Of a stretch of DNA of 64,000 nt, positions 34,536 through 43,328 are shown one piece after another. The number at the start of each line of letters is the position of its first letter. The first letter of the stretch is position 1. Below the pieces are notes generated by a model. It was given only the letters and a program-made list of their open reading frames with translations, was not told the origin of the DNA and made no database searches. Location: assembly GCA_014584575.1 (NCBI GenBank), contig JACTMP010000026.1, positions 62,001 to 126,000 on the forward strand, given 5' to 3'. This DNA is from Chloroflexota bacterium. GTDB taxonomy: Bacteria; Chloroflexota; Anaerolineae; Promineifilales; Promineifilaceae. The translations under genes and the position numbers were made by a program.

Positions 34536-35942
34536 TTATTCCTCATACCAGTGCCAACAGCACGAATCCAGCCCAAAGACGGACTCCATCTCTTCCGGCT
34601 CATCCCCATTTAGATCATCTAAAAATACTGGGCGAAGCGATTCATCATTTACTGTTATTGAATCTGTCCACAAAACATGTTGACCATCGGGCGACCAATG
34701 AAGAACGAGATAATCTACATCCTGACTTAACTCAGTTAGTTCTCCTGTTTCTAAATTGAGGTCAAATAACGAGTAAAAAGCATAAAAGCGAAGATGATTA
34801 CCTGAGAGCCAAAGCCCTTCTACATAGCCTATCTCCATAGCAGGGATAGTTTCTTGCAGGGATGCCATTAGCTCATTTTCCGCGTCTATTTTCCATATTC
34901 GTAAATCACCAGATGTCCGATAATGTAGCAATGTGGTTTTATCAAGCCAGATTGCCCCATCATTGACTGCCCCTATAGCCGATTCCGCTATTTCAAAACT
35001 CTTGTTTGTGTTGCGTTCGATGACACGAAAATTGTCACCGTACTCCTCGACTAGGAAATCCTCAACAGCAAGAAGGTAACGGCCGTCTGGAGACCATAAG
35101 TAAGGCTCGTAAATTGTATACACTGTCCGAGGCTCTTTATCTTGATCAGCAGGATTCATTGGCCCTATCTCGAAACTGTTCGTGCTTGGGGCAATAGCCA
35201 CAACAGGTTCAATGGGATTAGCGTTTAGGTCAGCCACCCAAATACCAGCTTGATCATTCCAGCTTATTTCATTCTCTGTCGGCCAGGTTAGTTGGTCATA
35301 AGGCCAGTCCCAACCGTTACCAGGAACTGCGGTTAGAACTGGTGAACTAACAGTGACTTGTTGATCCTCAACGGTAATTTCGTGAACGATGAGGGTGACG
35401 GAATCACGAGAATCGCCGGACATATATGCCAGCCAACGGCCGTTTGGCGAGATTGAAACTGAGTCACTAAACAATCCATTCATTGACGCAGTGGAAGTTC
35501 TAAAAAATTCATATTCCGATTGGGTCGGTATATGAAAAATCATCAGAGCATCTTCTCGTTCAGGGGTAATCTCGCGTCGAAACACGGCTTTATCGGCGGA
35601 GTAAGTAACGATACCAGTCACATTTTCTAACAAAGTTTTGACCTCGCCGGTTTGGGGAATCCATTGTTGTAGGGCGTTATCCCGCACAAAGAGGACGGAG
35701 GCGGAAGGCAGCGATGGTGTTGGTATGGCGGTGGGTTCTGGGGTAGCGGTAGGGAGAGGGGTGGGTGGCACGGCCGTGCTCGTGGCTGTCGGTGTGGGTG
35801 AGGCTACCGAAGTAGCCGTGTCCATTGCCAAAACCGTCGCCGTTAAGGTCGGGCGCGTTGTGACTTCGATTGTTTCCAGATCAGGCTGGCAGGCTGCTAG
35901 AAAGAGGATGCAAATGGAGAAAAGCAGGGCTTTGGTAGTCAT
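34536..35942 (-). CDS. Lipoprotein with beta-propeller-like (TolB/WD40-type) repeats
   Basis: A 468-residue lipoprotein. The signal MTTKALLFSICILFLAACQPD has a lipobox ending in Cys19, then a Thr/Pro-rich spacer and repeats resembling PD40/WD40-like blades: SVSISPNGRWLAYMSGDSRDS, YLWSPDGRYLLAVEDF and LVLHWSPDGQHVLWTDS. The function is unknown; such lipoproteins often bind ligands or partners at the cell surface. The lipobox decides the start; the frame is open to 35993. No SD is evident. Confidence 0.82.
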   Translation of the reverse strand: MTTKALLFSICILFLAACQPDLETIEVTTRPTLTATVLAMDTATSVASPTPTATSTAVPPTPLPTATPEPTAIPTPSLPSASVLFVRDNALQQWIPQTGEVKTLLENVTGIVTYSADKAVFRREITPEREDALMIFHIPTQSEYEFFRTSTASMNGLFSDSVSISPNGRWLAYMSGDSRDSVTLIVHEITVEDQQVTVSSPVLTAVPGNGWDWPYDQLTWPTENEISWNDQAGIWVADLNANPIEPVVAIAPSTNSFEIGPMNPADQDKEPRTVYTIYEPYLWSPDGRYLLAVEDFLVEEYGDNFRVIERNTNKSFEIAESAIGAVNDGAIWLDKTTLLHYRTSGDLRIWKIDAENELMASLQETIPAMEIGYVEGLWLSGNHLRFYAFYSLFDLNLETGELTELSQDVDYLVLHWSPDGQHVLWTDSITVNDESLRPVFLDDLNGDEPEEMESVFGLDSCCWHWYEE

Positions 35943-36233
35943 ATAAAAAGTGTAGGGCAAGTTGGACAGACTTGCCCTACGAACACTCTTCATCTTCTCT
36001 TCACACCTTTGTCGTTTCTAGTTTTTGTCTTGCTTCAGCCTGTGCTACTGCGACGATGTGTAAGGGCGGGACAGGCGGGTGGGGCCTTTGCCACGAAGAA
36101 TTGTCTTGTCTCCCGCCTGTCTCGCCCTGTTTTGGCCGGGCGCGGCAAGATGGGGTGAGACGGCGCGGGATGATGTCCCCCGTTGCGACCAGATTTTGGC
36201 CGCGCCGTCCCACCCCTACGGATTGTGGGCGGC
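35943..36233. other. Intergenic region between the lipoprotein gene and fhs
   Basis: 291 bases holding the 3' end of the fhs transcript and the lipoprotein promoter. Two large hairpins occupy 36064-36216. A short open frame at 36001-36213 follows the hairpins and is not convincing as a gene. Confidence 0.5.
36064..36216. repeat. Two consecutive long GC-rich hairpins
   Basis: GGGCGGGACAGGCGGG (36064-36079) pairs with CCCGCCTGTCTCGCCC (36112-36127), and GGGGTGAGACGGCGCGG (36152-36168) with CCGCGCCGTCCCACCCC (36200-36216), each with one mismatch. They lie just past the fhs stop. Confidence 0.7.
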
Positions 36234-38129
36234 TTAGGACAGGCCCACCACCTTGCCCGTTTCCAGGTCAATATCAATCTCGTAATACACGGGCCGTATC
36301 GGTAATCCCGGCATCGTACTCATCGCCCCCAGCAGCGGGTAGAGGAAACCGGCCCCCACGCTGGCACGGATGTCACGCACAGGGATGATGAAACCAGACG
36401 GCCGTCCCTTCAAGTTCGGGTCGTGGCTCAGGCTCAGGTGCGTCTTCGCCATGCAGATGGGCAGCTTGTCAAAGCCATTGCGTGTGTACAGGGCAATCTT
36501 CTCCTCCGCCTCCGGCAGATACTCCACCCCGTCCGCGCCATACATCTGCTTCGCAATCGTCTCAATCTTGGCCTTGATGCTCTCTTCCACCGGGTAGAGG
36601 AAGCGGAAGTTGGATGGCTTGTTGCAGGCGGCCATAATCGCCTTGCCCAGTTCAATTGAACCCGCGCCGCCGTCAGCCCAATGGTTGCTCATCACGGCAT
36701 CCTCGGCCCCGGCCGCTTTGGCCGCCTGGCGCACCAGTTCCACCTCCGCATCCGTGTCATCCTTAAAGCGGTTGATGGCCACCACCACCGGCACGCCAAA
36801 ACCAACCGCATTTTCCACATGCTTCACCAGATTGGTGCAGCCCGCGGCCAGCAGTTCCAGATTTTCTTCCGTGTATTCCGGGGCCAGGGGTGCGCCCGCC
36901 GTCACTTTTGGCCCGCCGCCATGCATCTTCAAGGCGCGAATCGTCGCCACCAGCACCACGCAGTTGGGAATCAGCCCACTGTAGCGGCACTTGATATTGA
37001 AGAACTTCTCCATACCAATATCCGCGCCAAAACCCGCTTCCGTCAGCACATAGCCATCCGGCCCCACCAGTTTCAGGGCAATCTGGTCGGCCACAATGGA
37101 GGAGTTGCCATGTGCAATGTTGGCAAATGGCCCGGCATGGACAAAGGCGGGCGTGCCTTCCAATGTTTGCATCAGGTTGGGCATGATGGCGTCCTTCATT
37201 AACACCGTCAATGCACCGCCCACGCCCAGGTCATCGGCCGTGATCGGTTCACCCTGTTTGTTCACGCCAATGACCATGCGCCCCAATCGCTCGCGCATGT
37301 CGCCCAGGCTGGTGGTCAGCGCCAAAATCGCCATGATCTCGCTGGCAACGGTGATGTCATACCCCGTTTCGCGCTGGAACTTCTCCTGCGCCCCTTTGCC
37401 AATGGTGATGCCGCGCAGGTAGCGGTCGTTGGTGTCCGTCACCCGCCGCCAGGTGATGGAGTCGGGGTCAATGTCCAGCCGCACAAAGCGGGTGATTTCC
37501 TCCGGCGTCAGGTCGTCCGGGTCGGTTTTATCAATGCCCAGCTTCTTCAAGCGGCGCAGCATGACCGGGGCAAAGCGGCGTTCGCCTGATTTGTCCGGCG
37601 GGCAGAGGCGGTTCCACAGGGTGGCGTCGGAGGCGGTCTGTTCGTGGTGCAGGCGGGTGTCAATGGCCGCCGCCAGCAGATTATTGGCGGCCGTAATCGC
37701 GTGAATGTCGCCCGTCAAATGCAGATTAAACTCCTCCATGGGGATGATCTGGCTGTAGCCACCGCCGGCCGCGCCGCCCTTGATGCCAAAGGTCGGCCCC
37801 TGGCTGGGCTGGCGGATGCAGGTGATCACCTTCTGGCCCAGATGCGCCCCCAACGCCTGACTCACACCGACGGTGGTGGTGGTTTTGCCTTCGCCCAGCG
37901 GTGTGGGGGTGATGGCAGTGACGACAATGTAGTTGCCGTTAGGCCGGTCGGCCAGCCGGTCGCGGACGGAGAGGCGCACTTTGGCTTTGTCACGGCCGTA
38001 AGGCACCAACTCTTCCGGCAAAATACCCACTTCCTCGGCAATCTGGCTAATGGGCAACGGCTCTTGTGCCTGAGCAATTTCAATATCACTCGGCACGGGT
38101 CGCAGTAAGTTCTGTAATTTGTGGGGCAT
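36234..38129 (-). CDS. fhs: Formate-tetrahydrofolate ligase
   Basis: A 631-residue ATP-dependent enzyme that joins formate to tetrahydrofolate, feeding one-carbon units into purine and methionine synthesis or the Wood-Ljungdahl methyl branch. The P-loop is [15 protein letters not shown]; other blocks are [42 protein letters not shown] and [20 protein letters not shown]. It is longer than the roughly 557-residue bacterial form and closer in size to the synthetase domain of eukaryote-type C1-THF synthase. AAAGGAG precedes the ATG. No acetogenesis genes are nearby. Confidence 0.96.
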   Translation of the reverse strand: MPHKLQNLLRPVPSDIEIAQAQEPLPISQIAEEVGILPEELVPYGRDKAKVRLSVRDRLADRPNGNYIVVTAITPTPLGEGKTTTTVGVSQALGAHLGQKVITCIRQPSQGPTFGIKGGAAGGGYSQIIPMEEFNLHLTGDIHAITAANNLLAAAIDTRLHHEQTASDATLWNRLCPPDKSGERRFAPVMLRRLKKLGIDKTDPDDLTPEEITRFVRLDIDPDSITWRRVTDTNDRYLRGITIGKGAQEKFQRETGYDITVASEIMAILALTTSLGDMRERLGRMVIGVNKQGEPITADDLGVGGALTVLMKDAIMPNLMQTLEGTPAFVHAGPFANIAHGNSSIVADQIALKLVGPDGYVLTEAGFGADIGMEKFFNIKCRYSGLIPNCVVLVATIRALKMHGGGPKVTAGAPLAPEYTEENLELLAAGCTNLVKHVENAVGFGVPVVVAINRFKDDTDAEVELVRQAAKAAGAEDAVMSNHWADGGAGSIELGKAIMAACNKPSNFRFLYPVEESIKAKIETIAKQMYGADGVEYLPEAEEKIALYTRNGFDKLPICMAKTHLSLSHDPNLKGRPSGFIIPVRDIRASVGAGFLYPLLGAMSTMPGLPIRPVYYEIDIDLETGKVVGLS

Positions 38130-38150
38130 AGCAGGTCTCCTTTAATTGAT

Positions 38151-38192
38151 AATGGTCAATGGTCAATGGTCAGTTGATAATTGACCATTGAC
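38151..38192. repeat. Junction palindrome, GGTCAAT-word family (copy 2)
   Basis: GTCAATGGTCAAT (38155-38167) with ATTGACCATTGAC (38180-38192), a perfect 13-base stem, extended on the left by another AATGGTCAAT unit. It sits just upstream of the fhs ribosome binding site. Related to 4538-4575. Confidence 0.75.
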
Positions 38193-38267
38193 TGTTGACG
38201 ATGTTTCTGGTCTTTGTATTCTCGATCGGTTGCATCGGGGAGGTGGCAGGTGATGTTGAGGACGATA

Positions 38268-39578
38268 TTACAAACGCCCTACGGTGGCGCGTGTTGTTAA
38301 GGTCTCTTTGACGGCCGTCACGTCCTGGGCGATGGTTTTGCTGACCATATAGTAGCAGAAGGCGGTCGGAATGACGACCAACTGGAAGAGGGCCAGGGTG
38401 ATGGCATAGTTGTTTGGGGCGGGCGCTGCCAGCCGGTCTAGCAGCCCCCCGGCGATGCCCACGCTGAGGGCGCTGCCCACGGCGCGGGTGAGCCGGCTGA
38501 GGCCAATGATCGTGCCGCGATGCTCCGGCAGATTGGTATCGGTCATCATGGCCGCCCAGTTGGGCGCGTCTACCGCCTGGAAGATGAGGGCCAGCGTGGC
38601 CGCCAGGAAGGCCAGCAGCACCCAGAGATTGGTAAATAAACTGAGCAGAATATGACCGGCGATTTGCAACATAGTGGCGTTTGGCGGCAAATTGAGATTT
38701 TGCAGGGGGATGAAATAAAGCAGGACGAAGAAGGGGATGGCCGCCAGCAGTCCACCCATCACCAGCAGCGCCCGGCCACGCGGGTTACGTTTTTGCCATT
38801 TGTCGCCGAGATAGCCGCTGAGCACGGCCGTGAACGCCCCCAAACTAAACAAAGCCACAAACATATTCCCGGCAATGGTCGCTGTTTCCAGACCGTAGCC
38901 GTCGGCCTGGACGCGGGCAATGGCCCAGCGCGGAATCCACAGCGTGGAACCATAGGCCAGGGCAAAGGTGAAGCTGGCGGCCAACAGCCAGCGAGTGCTG
39001 CCTTGCCGCAGCATGGGCAGCAGTTCATCGTGGCGAATGCGGTACTCATAACTCTGGCCTGAGGCAAAAACGGCCGCCAGTTCTGGCTCGGCCTGGCCCC
39101 GTTGGGGTTCATAGGTGAACAGGTAGAGGAAGGCAAACAAAAAGCCCAGCCCGGCAATAAATAAGAAAGGCAAGCGCCAATCGGCCGCGCCTATGACGCC
39201 CGCCAGCAAAGACCCCAACGAGCCACCCACGCCCTGCGAGATGCTCCAAAAGGCCAGCGCCAGACCGCGCCGCGCCGCCGGTACCAGGTCGCTGACGACG
39301 CTAAAACCAACAGAAGCGATGCCACCCACGCCAACGGCCGTGACCATCTGCCACCAAAAAAATTGAGCATAGGACTCGGCAAAGGCGGTCAGCATCATCG
39401 CTCCCGCCCAGAGCAAGGTGCTGAAAAAGAGCAGTGGTTTGCGTCGCCGCTGGTCGCCGATGTAGCCCCAGACGATGGCAGCAATGGCGACGACAAAGAG
39501 GTACACGGCCGTGACCAACCCCAGCGACCCTTCCGTTGCCTGCAAATCGCGGGCAATGATGGCATACAACGGCGGCAA
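38268..39578 (-). CDS. Major facilitator superfamily transporter (start uncertain)
   Basis: A 12-helix-type MFS permease, 436 residues from the first available start codon (TTG 39578). Visible: the inter-helix motif GYIGDQRRRKPLLF, the helix-4/5 region FSVVSDLVPAARRGLALAFW and the second-half loop SGYLGDKWQKRNPRGRALL. The reading frame continues upstream with IRTLFTLTVFIILASLDNAAAGVL, plainly membrane helix 1, yet no ATG, GTG or TTG lies between that helix and the palindrome at 39651-39724. Translation must use a rare start (for example ATC or CTG near 39650), or the palindrome has removed the original start. Substrate unknown. Confidence 0.8.
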   Translation of the reverse strand: MPPLYAIIARDLQATEGSLGLVTAVYLFVVAIAAIVWGYIGDQRRRKPLLFFSTLLWAGAMMLTAFAESYAQFFWWQMVTAVGVGGIASVGFSVVSDLVPAARRGLALAFWSISQGVGGSLGSLLAGVIGAADWRLPFLFIAGLGFLFAFLYLFTYEPQRGQAEPELAAVFASGQSYEYRIRHDELLPMLRQGSTRWLLAASFTFALAYGSTLWIPRWAIARVQADGYGLETATIAGNMFVALFSLGAFTAVLSGYLGDKWQKRNPRGRALLVMGGLLAAIPFFVLLYFIPLQNLNLPPNATMLQIAGHILLSLFTNLWVLLAFLAATLALIFQAVDAPNWAAMMTDTNLPEHRGTIIGLSRLTRAVGSALSVGIAGGLLDRLAAPAPNNYAITLALFQLVVIPTAFCYYMVSKTIAQDVTAVKETLTTRATVGRL

Positions 39579-39650
39579 AACGCCGGCCGCCGCATTGTCT
39601 AACGAGGCCAGGATGATGAAGACGGTGAGTGTGAAGAGGGTGCGGATGGG

Positions 39651-39724
39651 GGTGATCGGTAATCGGTGGCCGGTGGTCGGTAATCGGCAGCAAATGAACG
39701 GATTACCGATTACCGATTACCGAA
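39651..39724. repeat. Junction palindrome, GGTAATC-word family
   Basis: Words GGTAATCG and CGGTGG on the left face three tandem GATTACC units on the right. It lies between the SH3 protein stop and the transporter's expected start, and seems to have replaced the latter. Confidence 0.7.
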
Positions 39725-40645
39725 TTAGCGGCGTTTGATAATAAACACGGCCGTGCCCCCAACCAGGAGCAGCGCCGCCCCAACCAGGAGCAGGCCGGAA
39801 TAATCGGTTTCGGCGGCGTCTATGTTGGTTTCAGCCGGAGTGGGCGGCAGGGTGGGTGGGGGGACGGCGGCAATGCTGGTGGGTAGGGTGATAGCAGTAG
39901 CGGTGGCCGTGGGTGTAACTGCCGCGCTCAAGACGCTGGTTTGGCTGGTGGGTTCGGACGTGGCCGCCGGGTAGGCCGTGTGCACTACCGTCGCCAGCGG
40001 GGCGACGATGAGTGTGTCGCTGTTTGTAGTGGCGGTGGCCCTAGCAGAGGGGGTTAGCGTAGCCGGGGTGGCGCACTGCGGTGGCGCGGTGGGCTGCCAG
40101 GTTGCGCCTGGAGTCACCGTTGCGCCATTGAGCGGCGGTGCGGCGACGATGGGCACATTGACCGTGTTGCCATGCACTTCCACCACGTCATCGGCCACCC
40201 AACCCGTTTGCCGCTCATTCAGACGGATGAGCCACCAGCGGGCGACGGCATCGCGGCCCACAATGGGGCGCACTTCGCGGAAGGCTAAACTTTCGATGAT
40301 GGAATAGCGGGTATCCGGCCCGGTGCGCACGTTGATGAAGCTGGCGTTGAGGGCGAAGATGGTGGGCTGGTCGCTGCACGGCACGGCCGTAGGATAGAAG
40401 CTACTTTCGGGTGTGTTGGTCATTGTCGTGGCAGGGACGGCCGTGCTGCCTGGCGGCGGGTCACCGGCAGGTGGCGTGGTTCCCGTTGATGGCTGCGTGG
40501 CGGTTGTGGTGGGTGGCGGCGGCGTCTGTGCGCCGGGCGTTGGTGTGCGCGTGGGAATCGTTGGATTTTGCGCCGAAACCGAGACGACCATCACAATAAA
40601 AGCAAAAAACAGCGGGGTTGCCAGAAAAAATAACGTCTTTTTCAT
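39725..40645 (-). CDS. Secreted SH3b-domain protein with C-terminal membrane anchor
   Basis: A 306-residue protein: signal peptide (cut after about VSVSA), a Thr/Pro-rich region, one bacterial SH3 domain (ALNASFINVRTGPDTRYSIIESL, WWLIRLNERQTGWVADDVVEV), a second Thr/Pro-rich linker, and a C-terminal helix YSGLLLVGAALLLVGGTAVF ending IIKRR. SH3b modules often bind cell-wall peptides. AGGAGA lies 4 bases before the ATG. The Pro/Thr linkers match those of the LysM and propeller proteins in this window. Confidence 0.85.
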   Translation of the reverse strand: MKKTLFFLATPLFFAFIVMVVSVSAQNPTIPTRTPTPGAQTPPPPTTTATQPSTGTTPPAGDPPPGSTAVPATTMTNTPESSFYPTAVPCSDQPTIFALNASFINVRTGPDTRYSIIESLAFREVRPIVGRDAVARWWLIRLNERQTGWVADDVVEVHGNTVNVPIVAAPPLNGATVTPGATWQPTAPPQCATPATLTPSARATATTNSDTLIVAPLATVVHTAYPAATSEPTSQTSVLSAAVTPTATATAITLPTSIAAVPPPTLPPTPAETNIDAAETDYSGLLLVGAALLLVGGTAVFIIKRR

Positions 40646-40708
40646 CGAATCTCCTGAATCAAACCAATGGCTTTGGCCGGTTCAGTATAACCCAATGTCG
40701 GCGCGGCT

Positions 40709-42724
40709 TCAATTATTGGGCAGTGTGTAGCGAACGACCAGGGTGATAATGGCGTCGTGTTGCCAGGTGAACGTTACCTGGTTGGCCGCAACGGTGCTTT
40801 CTGGTGTAGTGGAAAGCAGTTGGGCGCCAGGCGGCAGGGTGACTGTTACTTGCACAGGTTGGGGGCGGGCGCCAGGTTGGGGGCGGAGTGTGAGTTGGTA
40901 TGTTTGTTCACGGCCGTTTCCGTGTATCACTTGCGGCAAGGTGTAGGCCAATGACACCGCCACCGTCTCTTTTTGTGGCACCATGATAAAGTTGGCAAAG
41001 GTACTCCAGCCATCAAATTCATTAACCGTTTGTGCTGTGTTGTCCCAATCCTGGCGGGCGGCCGCCGTTGTGGCCATAGGCACTTGATGACGGCTGGAAT
41101 CGGTGAGTACACTGCCGCCGGGAACATAAACGCGCAGGTAATTCCAGTAACATTCGTCGGCCAGTTCGTGGTAAGCAGGAGCGCGACCATACTCTTGAAT
41201 GGTGTCCTGAAAACAGTCGGTCTCGCCCGGTTCGATGGGGGCGTTGTTGGTGTAGCGGATGGTGAGGGCGGCGGTGGCACGGCCGTCAGGCTGCAAATTC
41301 ACCTGGTAATCGAGTGTACGCTCCACGTACATGTTTACCTTGTTGTAGCCCATGTTGGCGTCTATGACGCTGAGGAAATCTTGCCCGGTGGGGTTTTCCA
41401 AACGGCCGTCCCAGTTCAAGCCGTCAAACAATGTCATCAGCGCCGGGTCGCGCATGTAAATTTGCAGGTGACCGGTTTCAGCGGCGGTGTGCAGCGATTT
41501 GACCAGAGTTAGCGGGTCTATTTCACCCAGCCCCGATTCGATTTTGGTCTGGATGGCCTGCCCAAATGTGCCCAGAAAAGATTTCCGGTCGTTGACGGTT
41601 TGTTCGGTGCCACTGGCCCAGGCTTCTTGAAAGTGGGTAATGACATTTTGGGCATTCAAGGTTTTGCCGCTATCAGGAATAGCCACCGGGCCAATACCTC
41701 GCAGTAGCAGGCTGACAAATTGTTGGTCAATGGTTATCGCGCCATCTGCTTCCGGCACATCTTGCCCGTAGCTGTAGAGGCGAATAGCGGCTTCGGCTGA
41801 AGTGGGAAGGTCAGGCCAGAAGTTGGCGTCACGATACAAAAACATCTCCAGCCCCATGAAGTCATACAGTGGTTGGGGTGGGAATTCATACGGTTTTTCG
41901 GTCCAATTGTCAATCAGGTTGCCGTCTTCAAACTCCAGGCTGACGATACGGCCGTCGGCCACATGCAGCAGCCCGGCGCCGGTAATGAAGCCACCGGTGG
42001 GGCGGGCTTCATCTTCATTCTGGATGATAATCAGATAGGTGCGGGGGCCATCCATGCCCATGAGGGAGGGCAAGAGAGGGGCTACCTGCAAGCCATCCTG
42101 GGCCAGCGGCAGCAGCGGGTCTACCCGTTCCAGCAGTTGGCGGATGCGCCAGGGCAGGCCGGCGGCATCGCCGATTGCCTGCCGGGCGGCAACCAGGCGG
42201 GTCATGGATTGGTTGGCCCGAACCAGGTCTGGCTGAGCCTGGTGTATGATTTGCACCAGGGCGGCCATCTGGCCCTCGGCGGCGTCTGTTTGCAGCAACG
42301 CTAAGGCGGGTTTGAGGCCGTTGAAGGTGTGTACGGCCGTTTCCGTGCCGGCGTCAGCCATTTCCATTAACGCGGGTGAAGCTGCCAGGAGCGGGCCAAC
42401 TTTGGGCGCCCATCCCAGATAAGGGGTCAAGGGCATGAAGAAGCCGGTTTCCCGTTTCAGGATGACGATGTCCTGGCGCAAGCCCATGACCAACGCTTCG
42501 GCTTCGTCTGGGTCCAGGTGGCGCAGGCCGCCATCAAACAAGGCTTCTGCCTGGGGCTGGCGGGCTACAAGGGAGTGCACGGCCGTGCCGATGCGATACA
42601 CTTTCACGCCCAACCAGAGCAGCAGTAAAAGCGCCGCGCCGGCCAGCAGCAGCGCCAGTTTGCGGCCAGAGCGGGTGGTTGGTCTGGTTGTCAGCACTTC
42701 TGCCTGTGTGTTTGACTGCGCCAT
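40709..42724 (-). CDS. DUF4012 domain-containing membrane protein
   Basis: A 671-residue protein with one membrane helix (about 20-40) and a large outer part. The DUF4012 core is recognised by YLIIIQNEDEARPTGGFITGAG, RDANFWPDLPTSAEAA and GAITIDQQFVSLLL. DUF4012 proteins occur in Chloroflexota, Actinobacteria and candidate phyla near exopolysaccharide or envelope genes; their biochemical role is not known to me. The start is ATG 42724, placed 6 bases behind an extended -10 box, hence probably leaderless. An in-frame start at 42820 lies upstream of that promoter and is unlikely. Confidence 0.87.
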   Translation of the reverse strand: MAQSNTQAEVLTTRPTTRSGRKLALLLAGAALLLLLWLGVKVYRIGTAVHSLVARQPQAEALFDGGLRHLDPDEAEALVMGLRQDIVILKRETGFFMPLTPYLGWAPKVGPLLAASPALMEMADAGTETAVHTFNGLKPALALLQTDAAEGQMAALVQIIHQAQPDLVRANQSMTRLVAARQAIGDAAGLPWRIRQLLERVDPLLPLAQDGLQVAPLLPSLMGMDGPRTYLIIIQNEDEARPTGGFITGAGLLHVADGRIVSLEFEDGNLIDNWTEKPYEFPPQPLYDFMGLEMFLYRDANFWPDLPTSAEAAIRLYSYGQDVPEADGAITIDQQFVSLLLRGIGPVAIPDSGKTLNAQNVITHFQEAWASGTEQTVNDRKSFLGTFGQAIQTKIESGLGEIDPLTLVKSLHTAAETGHLQIYMRDPALMTLFDGLNWDGRLENPTGQDFLSVIDANMGYNKVNMYVERTLDYQVNLQPDGRATAALTIRYTNNAPIEPGETDCFQDTIQEYGRAPAYHELADECYWNYLRVYVPGGSVLTDSSRHQVPMATTAAARQDWDNTAQTVNEFDGWSTFANFIMVPQKETVAVSLAYTLPQVIHGNGREQTYQLTLRPQPGARPQPVQVTVTLPPGAQLLSTTPESTVAANQVTFTWQHDAIITLVVRYTLPNN

Positions 42725-42730
42725 GGCGAG

Positions 42731-42739
42731 ATTATAACA
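42731..42739 (-). promoter_or_regulatory. Extended -10 promoter of the DUF4012 gene (leaderless)
   Basis: TGTTATAAT on the minus strand, 6 bases before the ATG, the same geometry as at the histidine kinase gene. No -35 box is clear, as expected with an extended -10. Confidence 0.6.
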
Positions 42740-42869
42740 CGGCAGGGTAAGGGGGCGAGTAGGTGATGGGGTGAAGGGGGTGATCAATTGCCTGATTCCC
42801 TGCCATCGCGTCATTGGCAACGATGATACGTTGGTTGGAATGTAAAGGGGCGCTGCAGGGATTAGGATT

Positions 42870-43082
42870 TTAGCAGTGACCTAGCCAGGTCAGGGGGATA
42901 TCGAAAAAAAACAGGCTGTTGAGGGGCACGGCCGTGATATTTTGCATCTTCATCCAACCATAACTGATGGGCAGAGTTGTTAACTCCACTGGCCTGCCAT
43001 CGGCTAATGTTCCCCCCACCACCATATCGAATCCTTTACCGTAGAGGTGACTTTCCACCTGTTCATGCCAGATACAAGAATT
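42870..43082 (-). pseudogene. 3' remnant of an unrecognised gene
   Basis: The frame running leftward from about 43082 reads protein-like residues (CIWHEQVESHLYGKG, then TLADGRPVELTTLPISYGW and LFFFDIPLTWLGHC, stop at 42870). It opens directly out of the small hairpin repeat at 43083-43103, as if its 5' part had been lost there. An ATG at 43058 could give a 62-residue product. Family unknown. Confidence 0.35.
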
Positions 43083-43103
43083 CCGATTTCTGCAAGAAAT
43101 CGG
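43083..43103. repeat. Small hairpin, CCGATTTCT family (copy 1)
   Basis: CCGATTTCT-gca-AGAAATCGG followed by ATGTCTG. The same core recurs at 46518-46548; both copies border broken or accessory genes. Confidence 0.6.
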
Positions 43104-43145
43104 ATGTCTGTTAAGTTACTGGCTCAAAAGTGGCGGAGGGGGTTT

Positions 43146-43223
43146 ACGGCCGTACCACCAACGGCAAATACGTGATACGCACCCCTCCATTCCCATCCAC
43201 CGTCACCACAATGAGAATGTAGG
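43146..43223 (-). pseudogene. C-terminal remnant of a surface protein gene
   Basis: A minus-strand frame reads YILIVVTVDGNGGVRITYLPLVVRP and stops at 43146. It matches the end of the disrupted gene at 46568 (VTNEGGVQITYLPLVVRE). Only about 25 codons remain, so it is a leftover of a paralogue from deletion or recombination. Confidence 0.55.
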
Positions 43224-43328
43224 GCAAATTGCTAATTTGCCCGGTAAGATACCATTTGCCCTACCTCTTCTGTATTAGCGCCTATCTTTCTATCGCCGGC
43301 TGATAGACGAATTCTGTTGACTGCCCCT

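Noticed and set aside
34370..34540. Short open frames in both directions after the phosphopantetheinyl transferase
   Set aside because: They cover a hairpin repeat and a GC-rich spacer with no start signals.
36001..36213. Open frame of 70 residues on the minus strand between fhs and the lipoprotein gene
   Set aside because: It simply reads through the two GC hairpins, has a low-complexity basic composition and no ribosome binding site.
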